DNA of 64,000 nucleotides from Sphingomonas sp. Leaf20. GTDB taxonomy: Bacteria; Pseudomonadota; Alphaproteobacteria; Sphingomonadales; Sphingomonadaceae. The stretch lies in NCBI RefSeq assembly GCF_001421535.1, contig NZ_LMKN01000001.1, positions 434,001 through 498,000 on the forward strand. The letters run 5' to 3'. Positions 8,434 to 15,892 of this stretch are shown here, piece by piece. Positions within the stretch are counted from its first letter, which is position 1. Each line of letters starts with the position of its first letter. Under the pieces are notes generated by a model. It was given only the letters and a program-made list of their open reading frames with translations. It had not been told where the DNA came from and ran no database searches. A program made the position numbers and the translations under genes.

Positions 8434-9087
8434 TTAGCGACCGCGGCTCAAATGCTCGACATCGCCCATGATCGAGTCGAGCGCGCTCTTGCTCGCATCG
8501 GTCTCGTGATCACGGCGTGAGGGCAGCGACCCGTCGGTCAGGATGGTTTCGAGCGCGACGCGGCCGCGCGCGACGCGGCTCTTGATCGTGCCGACTGCAA
8601 CGTTGCAGATCTCGGCAGCCTCTTCATATGCGAAGCCACCGGCGCCGACCAGAATGAGCGCCTCGCGCTGCGGCTGTGGCAGATGCATGAGCGCACGCTG
8701 CATGTCGCCCAGTTCGACGTGACGATCCTGGCTGGCGGGTGCCGCGAGGATACGGTCCGCGACCAGATCATCCCATTCGCCCTTGAAGCGCGCGCGACGC
8801 ATCTGCGACAGATACAGGTTGCGCAGGATGATGAACGTCCAAGCGCGCATGTTCGTGCCGGCCTGGAAACGCAGACGCGCTGCCCAAGCCTTCAACAGCG
8901 TCTCCTGGACGAGATCATCGGCAAGATCGCGGCTACCCGAGAGCGAACGCCCGAACGCGCGAAGATGCGGAATCACCTGGGCCAGCTGGACCTTGAACTC
9001 GGCATCCGAAAGCGAAACGTGCTCGAGCGGCGCGACTTCGGCCTCACCGGCGTCGACCTCGTCGTCACGCTGAGCAGACTGTATCAT
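8434..9087 (-). CDS. ecfG: General stress response sigma factor EcfG
   Basis: This 217-aa ECF sigma factor belongs to the ECF15/EcfG group. Region 2 contains AFGRSLSGSRDLADDLVQETLLKAW and the DNA-melting part RAWTFIILRNLYLSQMRR. Region 4 contains LPQPQREALILVGAGGFAYEEAAEI with the helix-turn-helix GTIKSRVARGR. It directs RNA polymerase to GGAAC-type promoters under stress and is held by NepR until PhyR-P removes NepR. A GGAA ribosome binding site precedes the ATG. Upstream (96 nt) lies a 45-aa membrane protein gene on the same strand, then phyR; downstream it converges on a second NepR-like ORF. No GGAAC promoter was found in front of it. Confidence 0.95.
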   Translation of the reverse strand: MIQSAQRDDEVDAGEAEVAPLEHVSLSDAEFKVQLAQVIPHLRAFGRSLSGSRDLADDLVQETLLKAWAARLRFQAGTNMRAWTFIILRNLYLSQMRRARFKGEWDDLVADRILAAPASQDRHVELGDMQRALMHLPQPQREALILVGAGGFAYEEAAEICNVAVGTIKSRVARGRVALETILTDGSLPSRRDHETDASKSALDSIMGDVEHLSRGR

Positions 9088-9183
9088 GTAATTCCGATCG
9101 TCTCGTTAGGACGACTGTGCCCGAAAGCCAGCCGCCATGGCAGCACGGATCGGCAAACACCGCCCCGCACCTGTCGTCATATG

Positions 9184-9321
9184 CTATCGAATGACCAGAA
9201 AAGCAAAGATCGCAATAACAAGAACGAGGGATATCGCGAGGATATACCGCGTCATGTGCGGCGTTGCGCCTGCGCGAGCGTCTTCGCCATCGACATGGAT
9301 CGGTTCGTTTGGATCAGCCAT
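9184..9321 (-). CDS. Small single-pass membrane protein in the stress response locus
   Basis: A 45-aa ORF with an acidic, hydrophilic N-terminal half (MADPNEPIHVDGEDARAG) followed by one strong transmembrane helix (YILAISLVLVIAIFAFLVI) and a terminal Arg. I do not know a named family for it. Clean separation into a polar head and a single hydrophobic helix, and a position between phyR and ecfG on the same strand, argue for a real gene. It begins 49 nt past the phyR hairpin and ends 96 nt before ecfG. A weak GGACC-N17-GTTT element (9329-9354) lies so close that the mRNA would be almost leaderless; I give that little weight. It is absent from ordinary ORF lists because of its length. Confidence 0.6.
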   Translation of the reverse strand: MADPNEPIHVDGEDARAGATPHMTRYILAISLVLVIAIFAFLVIR

Positions 9322-9370
9322 TTCGGTCAAACGACCAAGGACCGTTTTGGGTCCGTAACCTTCGAAACTT

Positions 9371-9408
9371 ATCGAGCGGCATGACCTCTCGGGGCCATGC
9401 CGCTCGAT
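9371..9408 (-). terminator. Hairpin after phyR, likely terminator
   Basis: A perfect 13-bp inverted repeat (9371-9383 with 9396-9408, 12-nt loop) lies 12 nt past the phyR stop. On the minus strand it is followed by AAGTTTCG, so the U-tract is short. It probably ends or attenuates phyR transcription and separates it from the small membrane gene and ecfG. Confidence 0.7.
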
Positions 9409-9420
9409 GACAGCGCCAGC

Positions 9421-10224
9421 TTAGAGGCCGGGAACTGTCGCCTGGTCGAAGAACAGCGCCTGGCTGATCGCAGCCTTCACGGTCGACCGCTGGAACGGCT
9501 TGGTGATCAGGAACGTCGGCTCCGGCCGCTCGCCCGTCAGGAGGCGCTCGGGGAACGCAGTGATGAAGATCACCGGAACCTCGAACTCGGCGAGGATGTC
9601 CTTCACCGCATCGATGCCCGAGCTGTCGTCCGCCAGCTGGATGTCGGCCAGCACGAGGCCGGGACGCTCTTCCATCGCCAGCGCGACCGCCTCGTCGCGC
9701 GTTACCGCGACGCCCGTCACGTCGTGACCCAGATCACGGACGATCGTCTCGATATCCATCGCGATGATCGGCTCGTCCTCGATGATCAGCACGCGCGCAC
9801 GCGTCTGGTTCTCGATCTCCGCAAGCGCCTCGGTGACCAGTTCCTCGACTTCGCTCGGCTCGACGTCAATCAGATACGCCGCGTCTTCGGGCGTGAAGCC
9901 CTCCATTGCGGTGAGCAGCAAGGCCTGACGCGACAACGGGGTCATTCGCGACATGCGGGCACGCGCGACAGCCGCCTGGCCGTCCATGTCGCCCGGGCCT
10001 TCGTCGGCGACTTCGTCATAATTGGCCGAGGCCCAGATCGCCTGGAACATCCGGTACAGGCCAAGACGCGGGTCGACGTCCTTGGGAAATTCTTCCGGCG
10101 CCGCGACGATGGCCTCCAACGTCGCGCGCACATATTTGTCGCCATGACTCTGACTGCCGGTCAGAGCCCGGCCGTAGCGCCGCAAAAAAGGAAGATGCGG
10201 GGCAAGTTGCTGTCCAAGCGACAT
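9421..10224 (-). CDS. phyR: Anti-anti-sigma response regulator PhyR
   Basis: This 267-aa protein has the diagnostic PhyR layout: an EcfG-like sigma-mimic domain (residues 1-140, with LPFLRRYGRALTGSQSHGD and MTPLSRQALLLTAMEGFTPEDAAYL) followed by a receiver domain. The receiver has acidic residues ED150-151, phospho-acceptor Asp194 (VLADIQLADD), Thr/Ser at FITAFPE and Lys242 (ITKPF). Phosphorylation opens the protein so that the sigma-like domain captures NepR and frees EcfG. It starts with an ATG at 10224 and diverges from nepR across 263 nt. I found no GGAAC-type promoter facing phyR in that interval. Confidence 0.97.
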   Translation of the reverse strand: MSLGQQLAPHLPFLRRYGRALTGSQSHGDKYVRATLEAIVAAPEEFPKDVDPRLGLYRMFQAIWASANYDEVADEGPGDMDGQAAVARARMSRMTPLSRQALLLTAMEGFTPEDAAYLIDVEPSEVEELVTEALAEIENQTRARVLIIEDEPIIAMDIETIVRDLGHDVTGVAVTRDEAVALAMEERPGLVLADIQLADDSSGIDAVKDILAEFEVPVIFITAFPERLLTGERPEPTFLITKPFQRSTVKAAISQALFFDQATVPGL

Positions 10225-10363
10225 GGGTATTGGTAACTCCCTGATCGGTACGACGCCCCGACTGGAACGCCGTCATTGTAATGCGCCACGAGCCTTCGTC
10301 CGTCGCAATATCGTCCGGGTTGTGCCCTTTCGTAACGACGGTGTCGATTTTTCGCTCGAACGG

Positions 10364-10389
10364 GGAACCATCGAGAGGCTATTTGGTTT
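10364..10389 (+). promoter_or_regulatory. EcfG-type promoter of nepR-phyP
   Basis: GGAAC at 10364-10368, then exactly 17 nt, then GTTT at 10386-10389. This fits the known EcfG consensus (GGAAC, 16-17 nt, cGTT). It faces nepR, about 100 nt before its TTG start. Autoregulation of nepR by the sigma factor it inhibits is the expected negative-feedback wiring. Confidence 0.85.
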
Positions 10390-10487
10390 CACGAACAATA
10401 TTCCGAGTGTGTGCCGGTCGCGTCGCGTCCGGTGCGCATTCGCCATCACATGCTCGCCAACGTAACGTGCGTCGTGCAGGGGGAAGT

Positions 10488-10655
10488 TTGAGTTTGGGCC
10501 ACGACACGCAACAGAAGACCCCGGCAAGCAAGACGCCCCGTTCCACCGCCGACAAGGATCGGCAGATGGGCAGCGCCTTGCGCTCGGTCTATCAGAAAAC
10601 CGTTGAAGAGGCCGTTCCGGACGAGTTTCTCGCGCTGCTCGGCAAGCTAGACTGA
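10488..10655 (+). CDS. nepR: Anti-sigma factor NepR
   Basis: A 55-aa protein with the NepR signature MGSALRSVYQ...PDEFLALLGKLD forming its two helices, preceded by a disordered basic N terminus. It binds EcfG in the cytoplasm and is sequestered by phosphorylated PhyR. The start is a TTG at 10488 with a strong purine-rich site (AGGGGGAAG) just upstream; a second TTG two codons later is in the same frame. It is divergent to phyR and followed by phyP after an 11-nt gap, so the two are co-transcribed from the EcfG-type promoter at 10364. Confidence 0.93.
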   Translation: MSLGHDTQQKTPASKTPRSTADKDRQMGSALRSVYQKTVEEAVPDEFLALLGKLD

Positions 10656-10666
10656 CGGCGGGCCGG

Positions 10667-12307
10667 ATGGCCTCGCCCTCATCGCCACCGCGTTTCGAAT
10701 CCCCGGCCGCCCCTGACCTTGACGGGGGCGATACAGCCGCCCCCGTCGTACGACAGCGCTCGGCCTTGTCCGCATCGCTCGGCCGATTGCCGACGGGGGC
10801 AAAGCTTTTCCTGATCCTCAGCGCGGCATTGCTGCCGCTTGCGCTGATCGCGGTGTTCGCCACGCTCCAGACGACGCGTGTCGTCGATGCCGAGGCGCGC
10901 GCACGCCTGCGCGTTGCCGCTGCCGAAAGCGCGCGCGCGATCGCGATCGAACTCATTGGCGACATGACTGCGCTGCGCGTCGCGGTGAACGCGCTCGGCT
11001 CAGACCCTGCCGACGCGCCGAGTTGTGCCCGCGCACAGGGAGTCTTCGCGCAGCAATCGTCCGCGGGGACCCGTTTCGTCATCACCGACCGCGCGGGCCG
11101 CGTACTCTGTGGCCAGGCGCTTCCCGATCCGGTCGCGCTGAACGCCGTGTCGAACCCGGTCGAGGCCGCGATCCTGCCCGACCGCGGGCTCGTGCTCGCG
11201 ATCACCGGGCCCGGCGGCGACACCTCGGCGCGCGCCTATTTTCCGCGGATGTTTCTCGAACGGATCGGCCGCCCGTCAACCAACACGCTCGATTTCAGCA
11301 GCGCGCTCGTGCTTGGCCAGGATGCGCTGCGGCTCGAGATGATTTCGGACGAGGCACCGCTCGACCGCATGGAAACGATGCGCACCGATCTTGGCGTCGC
11401 GGGACTGGCGCTGCGCACCAGCGTCCGGAGCGCGCCGATTACCTCGTCGCTGGTCATCGCGATGCTGCTCCCGCTGCTGATGTGGGCGGCGGCGGCGGGG
11501 ATCGGCTGGTTCGTCGTTGACCGCCTGCTGATCCGCCCCTTGCGCCAGCTTCGCGCAGCCGTCGCGGCCTATGTCCCCGGCGAGGTCATCGATACGGGCA
11601 CGGTGCGCGCGCTGCCGGCGCAGGAAATCCGTGAACTCGGCGACACGTTCCAGTCGATCAGCCAGACGGTTGCGGCGCACGAGGCCGGGCTCGCGGCAGG
11701 GCTCGTCCGGCAGACCAAGCTGACGCGCGAGGTCCACCACCGGGTCAAGAACAACCTCCAGGTCATCTCCAGCCTGATCAATTTCCACGCCCGCAGCGCA
11801 CGCAGCGACGACGCGACCGATGCCTATTCCTCGATCCAGCGCCGCGTCGATGCGCTGGCGGTGGTTCACCGGAACCACTTTGCCGAACTCGAGGAAAACC
11901 GCGGGCTGAACCTCAGGACGATGCTGGGCGAGTTGTCGTCGAACATCCGCGCCACCGCCTCCAGCCGGTCCCACGGGCTCGGCATCACGCTCGACGTCGA
12001 TCCCTATCTCGTCAACCAGGACGTCGCGGTCGCGGTGGCGTTCCTTGCCACCGAGACGATCGAGCTGGCGATGAGCTGCGATCCGGCGGCGCAGATCCGG
12101 GTCTCGATCAAGCCCGGCGACGATCCGAACCGCGCCGTGCTCCGCGTCATTTCGCGCGCGCTGATCGAGAGCGATGCGCTCCGCGAGGCGTCGCAGCGTT
12201 ATGGACGCGTGATGGAGGGGCTGTCGCGTCAGCTGCGTTCCGCGCTTCACCACGACCCGCTGGTGGGCGCTTACGAGATCGCATTCGCGGTGATCGGACG
12301 CGACTGA
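10667..12307 (+). CDS. phyP: PhyP-type sensor histidine kinase-like protein (probable PhyR phosphatase)
   Basis: This 546-aa membrane protein has two transmembrane segments (around residues 44-69 and 255-285) enclosing a periplasmic domain, a HAMP-like linker, and an HisKA_2 dimerisation helix with EVHHRVKNNLQVIS (His357/His358). The catalytic domain is degenerate: where an N-box such as NELVTNA is expected, there is TETIELAMS, and no DxGxG (G1) motif follows before the last helix (MEGLSRQL). A protein in this position, PhyP of Sphingomonas sp. Fr1, has been described as a negative regulator acting as a PhyR phosphatase; loss of ATP binding would suit that. It follows nepR by 11 nt and is followed by two hairpins. 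Confidence 0.88.
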   Translation: MASPSSPPRFESPAAPDLDGGDTAAPVVRQRSALSASLGRLPTGAKLFLILSAALLPLALIAVFATLQTTRVVDAEARARLRVAAAESARAIAIELIGDMTALRVAVNALGSDPADAPSCARAQGVFAQQSSAGTRFVITDRAGRVLCGQALPDPVALNAVSNPVEAAILPDRGLVLAITGPGGDTSARAYFPRMFLERIGRPSTNTLDFSSALVLGQDALRLEMISDEAPLDRMETMRTDLGVAGLALRTSVRSAPITSSLVIAMLLPLLMWAAAAGIGWFVVDRLLIRPLRQLRAAVAAYVPGEVIDTGTVRALPAQEIRELGDTFQSISQTVAAHEAGLAAGLVRQTKLTREVHHRVKNNLQVISSLINFHARSARSDDATDAYSSIQRRVDALAVVHRNHFAELEENRGLNLRTMLGELSSNIRATASSRSHGLGITLDVDPYLVNQDVAVAVAFLATETIELAMSCDPAAQIRVSIKPGDDPNRAVLRVISRALIESDALREASQRYGRVMEGLSRQLRSALHHDPLVGAYEIAFAVIGRD

Positions 12308-12383
12308 AGACGCTAAATTCGGCGCCTTAAAAAATTCCTCACGACCGCCGGAACCGACGACCACCGCCGCCGTTCTACACTTC

Positions 12384-12419
12384 GGATAGCGACATTATGC
12401 CCCCCCGCTCTCGCTATCC
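12384..12419 (+). terminator. Hairpin after phyP (first of two)
   Basis: A perfect 9-bp inverted repeat (12384-12392 with 12411-12419) with an 18-nt C-rich loop, without a clear U-tract. Together with the stronger hairpin at 12428 it forms a tandem structure ending the nepR-phyP transcript; alone it would be a weak terminator. Confidence 0.45.
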
Positions 12420-12427
12420 AAGTCATA

Positions 12428-12476
12428 GGCCCGGAAGTATCACCCTCCCCCCCCCGGTGATGCTTCCGGGCCTTTA
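12428..12476 (+). terminator. Rho-independent terminator after phyP
   Basis: A 17-bp stem with one G-T wobble (12428-12444 with 12456-12472), an 11-nt C-rich loop, and a TTTAT tail. Strong stability and position make a factor-independent terminator likely. Confidence 0.85.
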
Positions 12477-12518
12477 TCGTCTAGGGTCATGTCGCGGCAT
12501 TTGTCTGGTTCCGGTGTC

Positions 12519-12545
12519 GGAACGAAAATGCAGCCCGGACATTTG
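12519..12545 (+). promoter_or_regulatory. Possible EcfG-type promoter of the entericidin-like gene
   Basis: GGAAC at 12519-12523 is followed after 16 nt by CATTTG, which is close to but not the EcfG -10 (cGTT). It lies about 40 nt before the entericidin-like start. Entericidin-type genes are stress-regulated in other bacteria, so this is plausible, but the -10 mismatch makes it tentative. Confidence 0.3.
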
Positions 12546-12583
12546 ACCTGTCGGTGGCATCAAGCCCGTCTAGGAGGAATATC

Positions 12584-12718
12584 ATGCGTAAGTTGGTTGG
12601 ATTGGCGATTGTTGCCAGTGCTCTGGTCGTGTCGGCATGCAACACGGTCGAAGGCGCGGGCAAGGACGTGAGTTCGGCGGGCCGCACCGTTGCGAAGACC
12701 GCGAGCGACGCCAAGTAA
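12584..12718 (+). CDS. Entericidin A/B family small lipoprotein
   Basis: This 44-aa lipoprotein precursor has a signal peptide ending in the lipobox VVSAC (Cys19), then the entericidin-like NTVEGAGKDVSSAGRTVAKTA segment. A very strong ribosome binding site, TAGGAGGA, stands six bases before the ATG. Entericidins are small cell-envelope lipoproteins, some acting as toxin/antidote pairs linked to stress sigma factors; only one copy is present here, so an actual toxin role is not supported. It is monocistronic, placed between the phyP terminator and its own strong terminator, next to the general stress locus. Confidence 0.85.
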   Translation: MRKLVGLAIVASALVVSACNTVEGAGKDVSSAGRTVAKTASDAK

Positions 12719-12737
12719 GCCTTTGCGCTTAAAACGA

Positions 12738-12780
12738 AACGGGGCCCGGTGCACATGCACCGGGCCCCGTTTTTGTTTGC
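12738..12780. terminator. Bidirectional terminator between the entericidin-like gene and tatC
   Basis: A perfect 17-bp GC-rich inverted repeat (12738-12754 with 12757-12773) runs into TTTTTGTTTG on the plus strand. On the minus strand it runs into TTTCGTTTT. It should serve the entericidin-like gene and the convergent tatC. Confidence 0.93.
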
Positions 12781-12806
12781 CTGGGGACACCGCGCGCGAT
12801 GCGCGG

Positions 12807-13592
12807 TCAGGGAACGAGATCGGTGCTGTCCTCATCCGTCTCGAGCGCCTTGGCCTTCTCGCGGCTTCGCTCGGTGAACCAGATCCCGATAAGCGCGAAC
12901 TCGTACAGGATGACGAGCGGGATCGCGAGCAACAGCTGCGAGCCGATGTCCGGCGGGGTCAGCACGGCGGCGATCGCAAACGCCGCCACGATCGCATAGC
13001 GGCGCGCGCCGACGAGCTGCTGACGCGTCACGATACCCGCACGCTCGAGCAGCATCAGCAGGACGGGCAGCAGGAACGCGAGGCCGAAGCCGAACAGGAA
13101 CTGCATCGTGAACGACAGGTAATGGCCGATCGCGGGCAGCGCCTCACGCTTCACCCCGCCAACGACGCCGTCGAACCCCAGCAGGAAGTGCAACGCCATC
13201 GGAATCGCGATGTAATAGGCCATCGCGGCGCCCGTCAGGAACAGCACCGGCGTCGCGAGGATGAACGGCAGCAGCGCACGCTTCTCCTTCTTGTACAGCC
13301 CCGGTGCAACGAACTGCCACAGCTGGTTCGCGATGACCGGGAACGACAGCATCATCGCGGCGAAGAACGCGACCTTCACCTGGACGAAGAACGCCTCGAA
13401 GATTTCGGTATAGATCACCGTGTCCTGCCCCGCCGCGAGCAGCGGGTGGACGAGGAACCCGAAAATGTCCTCGGCGAAATACATCGCGATGCCAAACGTC
13501 ACCACCAGCGCGGCAATACAGTAGAGCAGCCGTCGACGCAGCTCGATCAGATGGTCGAGCAGCGGCGCCCGGCTTTCGTCGATTTCACTCAT
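12807..13592 (-). CDS. tatC: Twin-arginine translocase subunit TatC
   Basis: This 261-aa polytopic membrane protein has the TatC pattern: the N-terminal ESRAPLLDHLIELRRRLLYC motif with the LIELRRR core, six hydrophobic segments, and the conserved FPVIANQLWQFVAPGLY loop. With TatB it recognises twin-arginine signal peptides, and it docks TatA for export of folded proteins. It is the last gene of the scpAB-tatABC run, 51 nt after tatB. The C-terminal tail is acidic and cytoplasmic. Confidence 0.97.
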   Translation of the reverse strand: MSEIDESRAPLLDHLIELRRRLLYCIAALVVTFGIAMYFAEDIFGFLVHPLLAAGQDTVIYTEIFEAFFVQVKVAFFAAMMLSFPVIANQLWQFVAPGLYKKEKRALLPFILATPVLFLTGAAMAYYIAIPMALHFLLGFDGVVGGVKREALPAIGHYLSFTMQFLFGFGLAFLLPVLLMLLERAGIVTRQQLVGARRYAIVAAFAIAAVLTPPDIGSQLLLAIPLVILYEFALIGIWFTERSREKAKALETDEDSTDLVP

Positions 13593-13643
13593 GCGGTTAG
13601 GCTCTCGGCATTCGAGGCTGCAATTCTTCGACGGTCACGATGG

Positions 13644-14147
13644 TCACGACGGGGCGATGTCGGACGTCGCGGCGGGCGTTTCGCCCTTCGCACCGGCGCG
13701 GGGCTTGCCAGACGACGTGTCGGGCGCCGGGGCATCGGTCGCATGCGCGTCCTCGAACAGGTCGAGGCTGTCCATCGACCGTGCGGGCGCGACCACGGGC
13801 TTCTCGACCATCACCGGATCACCGCTGTGATCGTCCGCGGGTCGATCGACCGGATCCTGCGTGCCGTGCGACGAAATCGCCGCGACGTCATCGTCCTTGG
13901 CCGGCTCGGTCGGCGGATGTTCGCGCATGATCCGCTCGTTCTCGGCGGCCCAGCGCTTCTCCATTTCCTCGAGTTCGGCCTCGCGGACCATCGAATCGAA
14001 GCCGGACCGGAACTGCCGGGCGACGCCACGCGCCTTGCCGACCCAATAGCCGACCACGCGCATCGCCTTGGGCAGGTCCTTTGGACCGATCACGACGAGC
14101 GCGACAAAGGCCACGAGCAGGAACTCGGAGGGAGCGATATCGAACAT
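13644..14147 (-). CDS. tatB: Sec-independent translocase protein TatB
   Basis: This 167-aa protein has a single N-terminal membrane helix (SEFLLVAFVALVVIGPKDLP) followed by an amphipathic helix (MRVVGYWVGKARGVARQFRSG), the TatB layout with the conserved GPKDLP turn. A long acidic/Pro-Ala-rich cytoplasmic tail follows (residues 80-167), as usual in alphaproteobacteria. It forms the receptor complex with TatC. It lies between tatA and tatC with gaps near 50 nt. Confidence 0.95.
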   Translation of the reverse strand: MFDIAPSEFLLVAFVALVVIGPKDLPKAMRVVGYWVGKARGVARQFRSGFDSMVREAELEEMEKRWAAENERIMREHPPTEPAKDDDVAAISSHGTQDPVDRPADDHSGDPVMVEKPVVAPARSMDSLDLFEDAHATDAPAPDTSSGKPRAGAKGETPAATSDIAPS

Positions 14148-14196
14148 TCAGTCCCGCCTGTCTGGTCGCATCGAAACTAGCCGCGTCAACCGACGC

Positions 14197-14436
14197 TCAG
14201 CGCTCTTCGCGAACGCGGTTGCCGTCGCGATCGAACGCGGGGTCGGCGGCCTTCTGCGCCTCGATGCGCGCCGATGGCTTGGCGGTCGCGTCGTCGTCGG
14301 GCTCGGCCATGCCCTTCTTGAAGTTCTTCACACCCTTGGCGACATCGCCCATCAGGCTGGAAAATCGACCACCACCGAGCAGCAGGATCGCGACGACCGC
14401 AAGAACGAGCAAGTGGATAGGGCTGAAACCACCCAT
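14197..14436 (-). CDS. tatA: Sec-independent translocase protein TatA
   Basis: This 79-aa protein has one N-terminal transmembrane helix (PIHLLVLAVVAILLLGG) followed by GRFSSLMGDVAKGVKNFKKGM, the TatA hinge and amphipathic helix with the FKKG motif. It forms the transport pore of the Tat system. It starts 27 nt after the scpB stop, with tatB next, so it belongs to the same transcript. Confidence 0.96.
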   Translation of the reverse strand: MGGFSPIHLLVLAVVAILLLGGGRFSSLMGDVAKGVKNFKKGMAEPDDDATAKPSARIEAQKAADPAFDRDGNRVREER

Positions 14437-14463
14437 GATATTTCTCCTAAGACCGGTTACTAT

Positions 14464-15069
14464 CTAGGCGTCATCGTCCGCGTTTGCCACAGCGCTTTCG
14501 CGGTTCGCGCCCTCGATACGCTCTTCCTCGGCACAATCGACCGGATCGAGCAGCCCCGCGGCACGAAGGTCGCTGATTCCCGGCAGGTCCGCGCGGCTGG
14601 CGAGCCCGAAATGCGCGAGGAACGCCGGCGTCGTCGCGAACAGCAACGGTCGCCCCGGCACCGCGCGCCGCCCGGCAGGCCGGACCCAGCCCGCCTCCAT
14701 CACGACGTCGAGCGTGCCCTTCGAGATCTGGACGCCGCGGATCGCCTCGATCTCGGCGCGGGTGACGGGCTCGTGATAGGCGATGATCGCCAGCGTCTCG
14801 GTCGCGGCGCGGCTCAGCCGGCGCGGCGATTCGCGCGTATGCCGCACGACATGCGCCATGTCCGCGGCGGTTTCGAAATGCCAGCGCTCGCCGCGGCTGA
14901 CCAGTCCGACGCCGCGTCCCGCATAATCGGCGACGAGGCGGTCGAGCGCCGCGCGGACGTCCCCCGCCGCGCCACCGACATGCCCGCGGATCGCATCGAT
15001 CGTCAGCGGTGCCTCGGCGGCGAACAGCACCGCCTCCACCGCGCGCGTCACCGCGTCGGGCGGGCTCAT
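14464..15069 (-). CDS. scpB: Segregation and condensation protein ScpB
   Basis: This 201-aa protein has two winged-helix domains: an N-terminal part (TRAVEAVLFAAEAPLTIDAI) and a part with LSRAATETLAIIAYHEPVTRAEIEAIRG, the typical ScpB signature. It binds ScpA and SMC to form the condensin that organises the chromosome. A GTG two codons earlier is possible, but the ATG at 15069 overlaps the scpA stop by exactly 4 nt (ATGA), which favours coupling. The acidic C-terminal tail is normal. Confidence 0.94.
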   Translation of the reverse strand: MSPPDAVTRAVEAVLFAAEAPLTIDAIRGHVGGAAGDVRAALDRLVADYAGRGVGLVSRGERWHFETAADMAHVVRHTRESPRRLSRAATETLAIIAYHEPVTRAEIEAIRGVQISKGTLDVVMEAGWVRPAGRRAVPGRPLLFATTPAFLAHFGLASRADLPGISDLRAAGLLDPVDCAEEERIEGANRESAVANADDDA

Positions 15070-15788
15070 CCGCACCGTCTGAGATACAGCGGCGCAAAGG
15101 GCCCGGTCTGGCGCAGCTCGACCTTCCCCTGCCGCGCAAGCTCGAGCGCGGCGACGAAGCTCGACGCCAGCGCGGACCGCCGCAGCCGCACGTCCGCCTC
15201 CGGCAGGAAGCTCGCGATCTCGCTCCAGTCGATCCGCTCGCCGAGCAACGCCGATACCCGCGCGAGCGCCGTCTCCAGCGTCATCACCGCACGGTCCGCG
15301 ACGACGTGCATCACCGGACGGCTCCGCGCCGAGACCCGTCCATACGCCTCCAGCATCTCATAGAGCTCGACGCGCCACGCCGCGGTGCGGATCGATTTCA
15401 GCCCCTCGGGTGCGCCCCGTACGAACACGTCGCGGCCCATCCGGTCGCGTGCCATCAGCCGCGCACCCGCCTCCCGCATCGCATCGAGCCGTTCGAGCCG
15501 TCGCTGCAGCCGCGCCGCCATCGCTTCGGGATCCGGCTCGGCCAGCGGATCGCGCGGCAGCAGCAGCGCCGATTTGAGATAGGCGAGCCACGCGGCCATC
15601 ACCAGATAATCGGCCGCCAGCTCGAGCTTGAGCACGCGCGCCGAGCGGACATACGCCAGATACTGCTCGACCAGCGCGAGGATCGAGATCGCACGAAGAT
15701 CGACCTTCTGACCCCGCGCGAGTGAAAGCAACAGATCGAGCGGCCCTTCCCAGCCCTCCAGATCGAGCGTCAGCTGTGGATCGTCCAT
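15066..15788 (-). CDS. scpA: Segregation and condensation protein ScpA
   Basis: This 240-aa kleisin has the ScpA N-terminal motif FEGWEGPLDLLLSLARGQKVDL (here LEGWEGPLDLLLSL), then ISILALVEQYLAYV and AADYLVMAAWLAYLKSALLLP, which bind the SMC neck; the winged helix at the C terminus (LASSFVAALELARQGKVEL) binds the SMC head. It bridges SMC and ScpB. It lies 104 nt after nagZ and is coupled to scpB by a 4-nt overlap. Confidence 0.95.
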   Translation of the reverse strand: MDDPQLTLDLEGWEGPLDLLLSLARGQKVDLRAISILALVEQYLAYVRSARVLKLELAADYLVMAAWLAYLKSALLLPRDPLAEPDPEAMAARLQRRLERLDAMREAGARLMARDRMGRDVFVRGAPEGLKSIRTAAWRVELYEMLEAYGRVSARSRPVMHVVADRAVMTLETALARVSALLGERIDWSEIASFLPEADVRLRRSALASSFVAALELARQGKVELRQTGPFAPLYLRRCG

Positions 15789-15892
15789 GACCGCGGCCTA
15801 CACCATCGACGCGCCGCATGCAGCCGGCTTGTCGCCAGCGTCCGGGTCGACGGCGTCAGGATTGACCGCAAAGCGTGGGGACCGAGGCGCGC

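Noticed and set aside
9329..9354. EcfG-type promoter for the small membrane protein (GGACC-N17-GTTT)
   Set aside because: The -35 has a mismatch at a critical base, and the start codon would coincide almost with the transcription start. Kept only as a remark.
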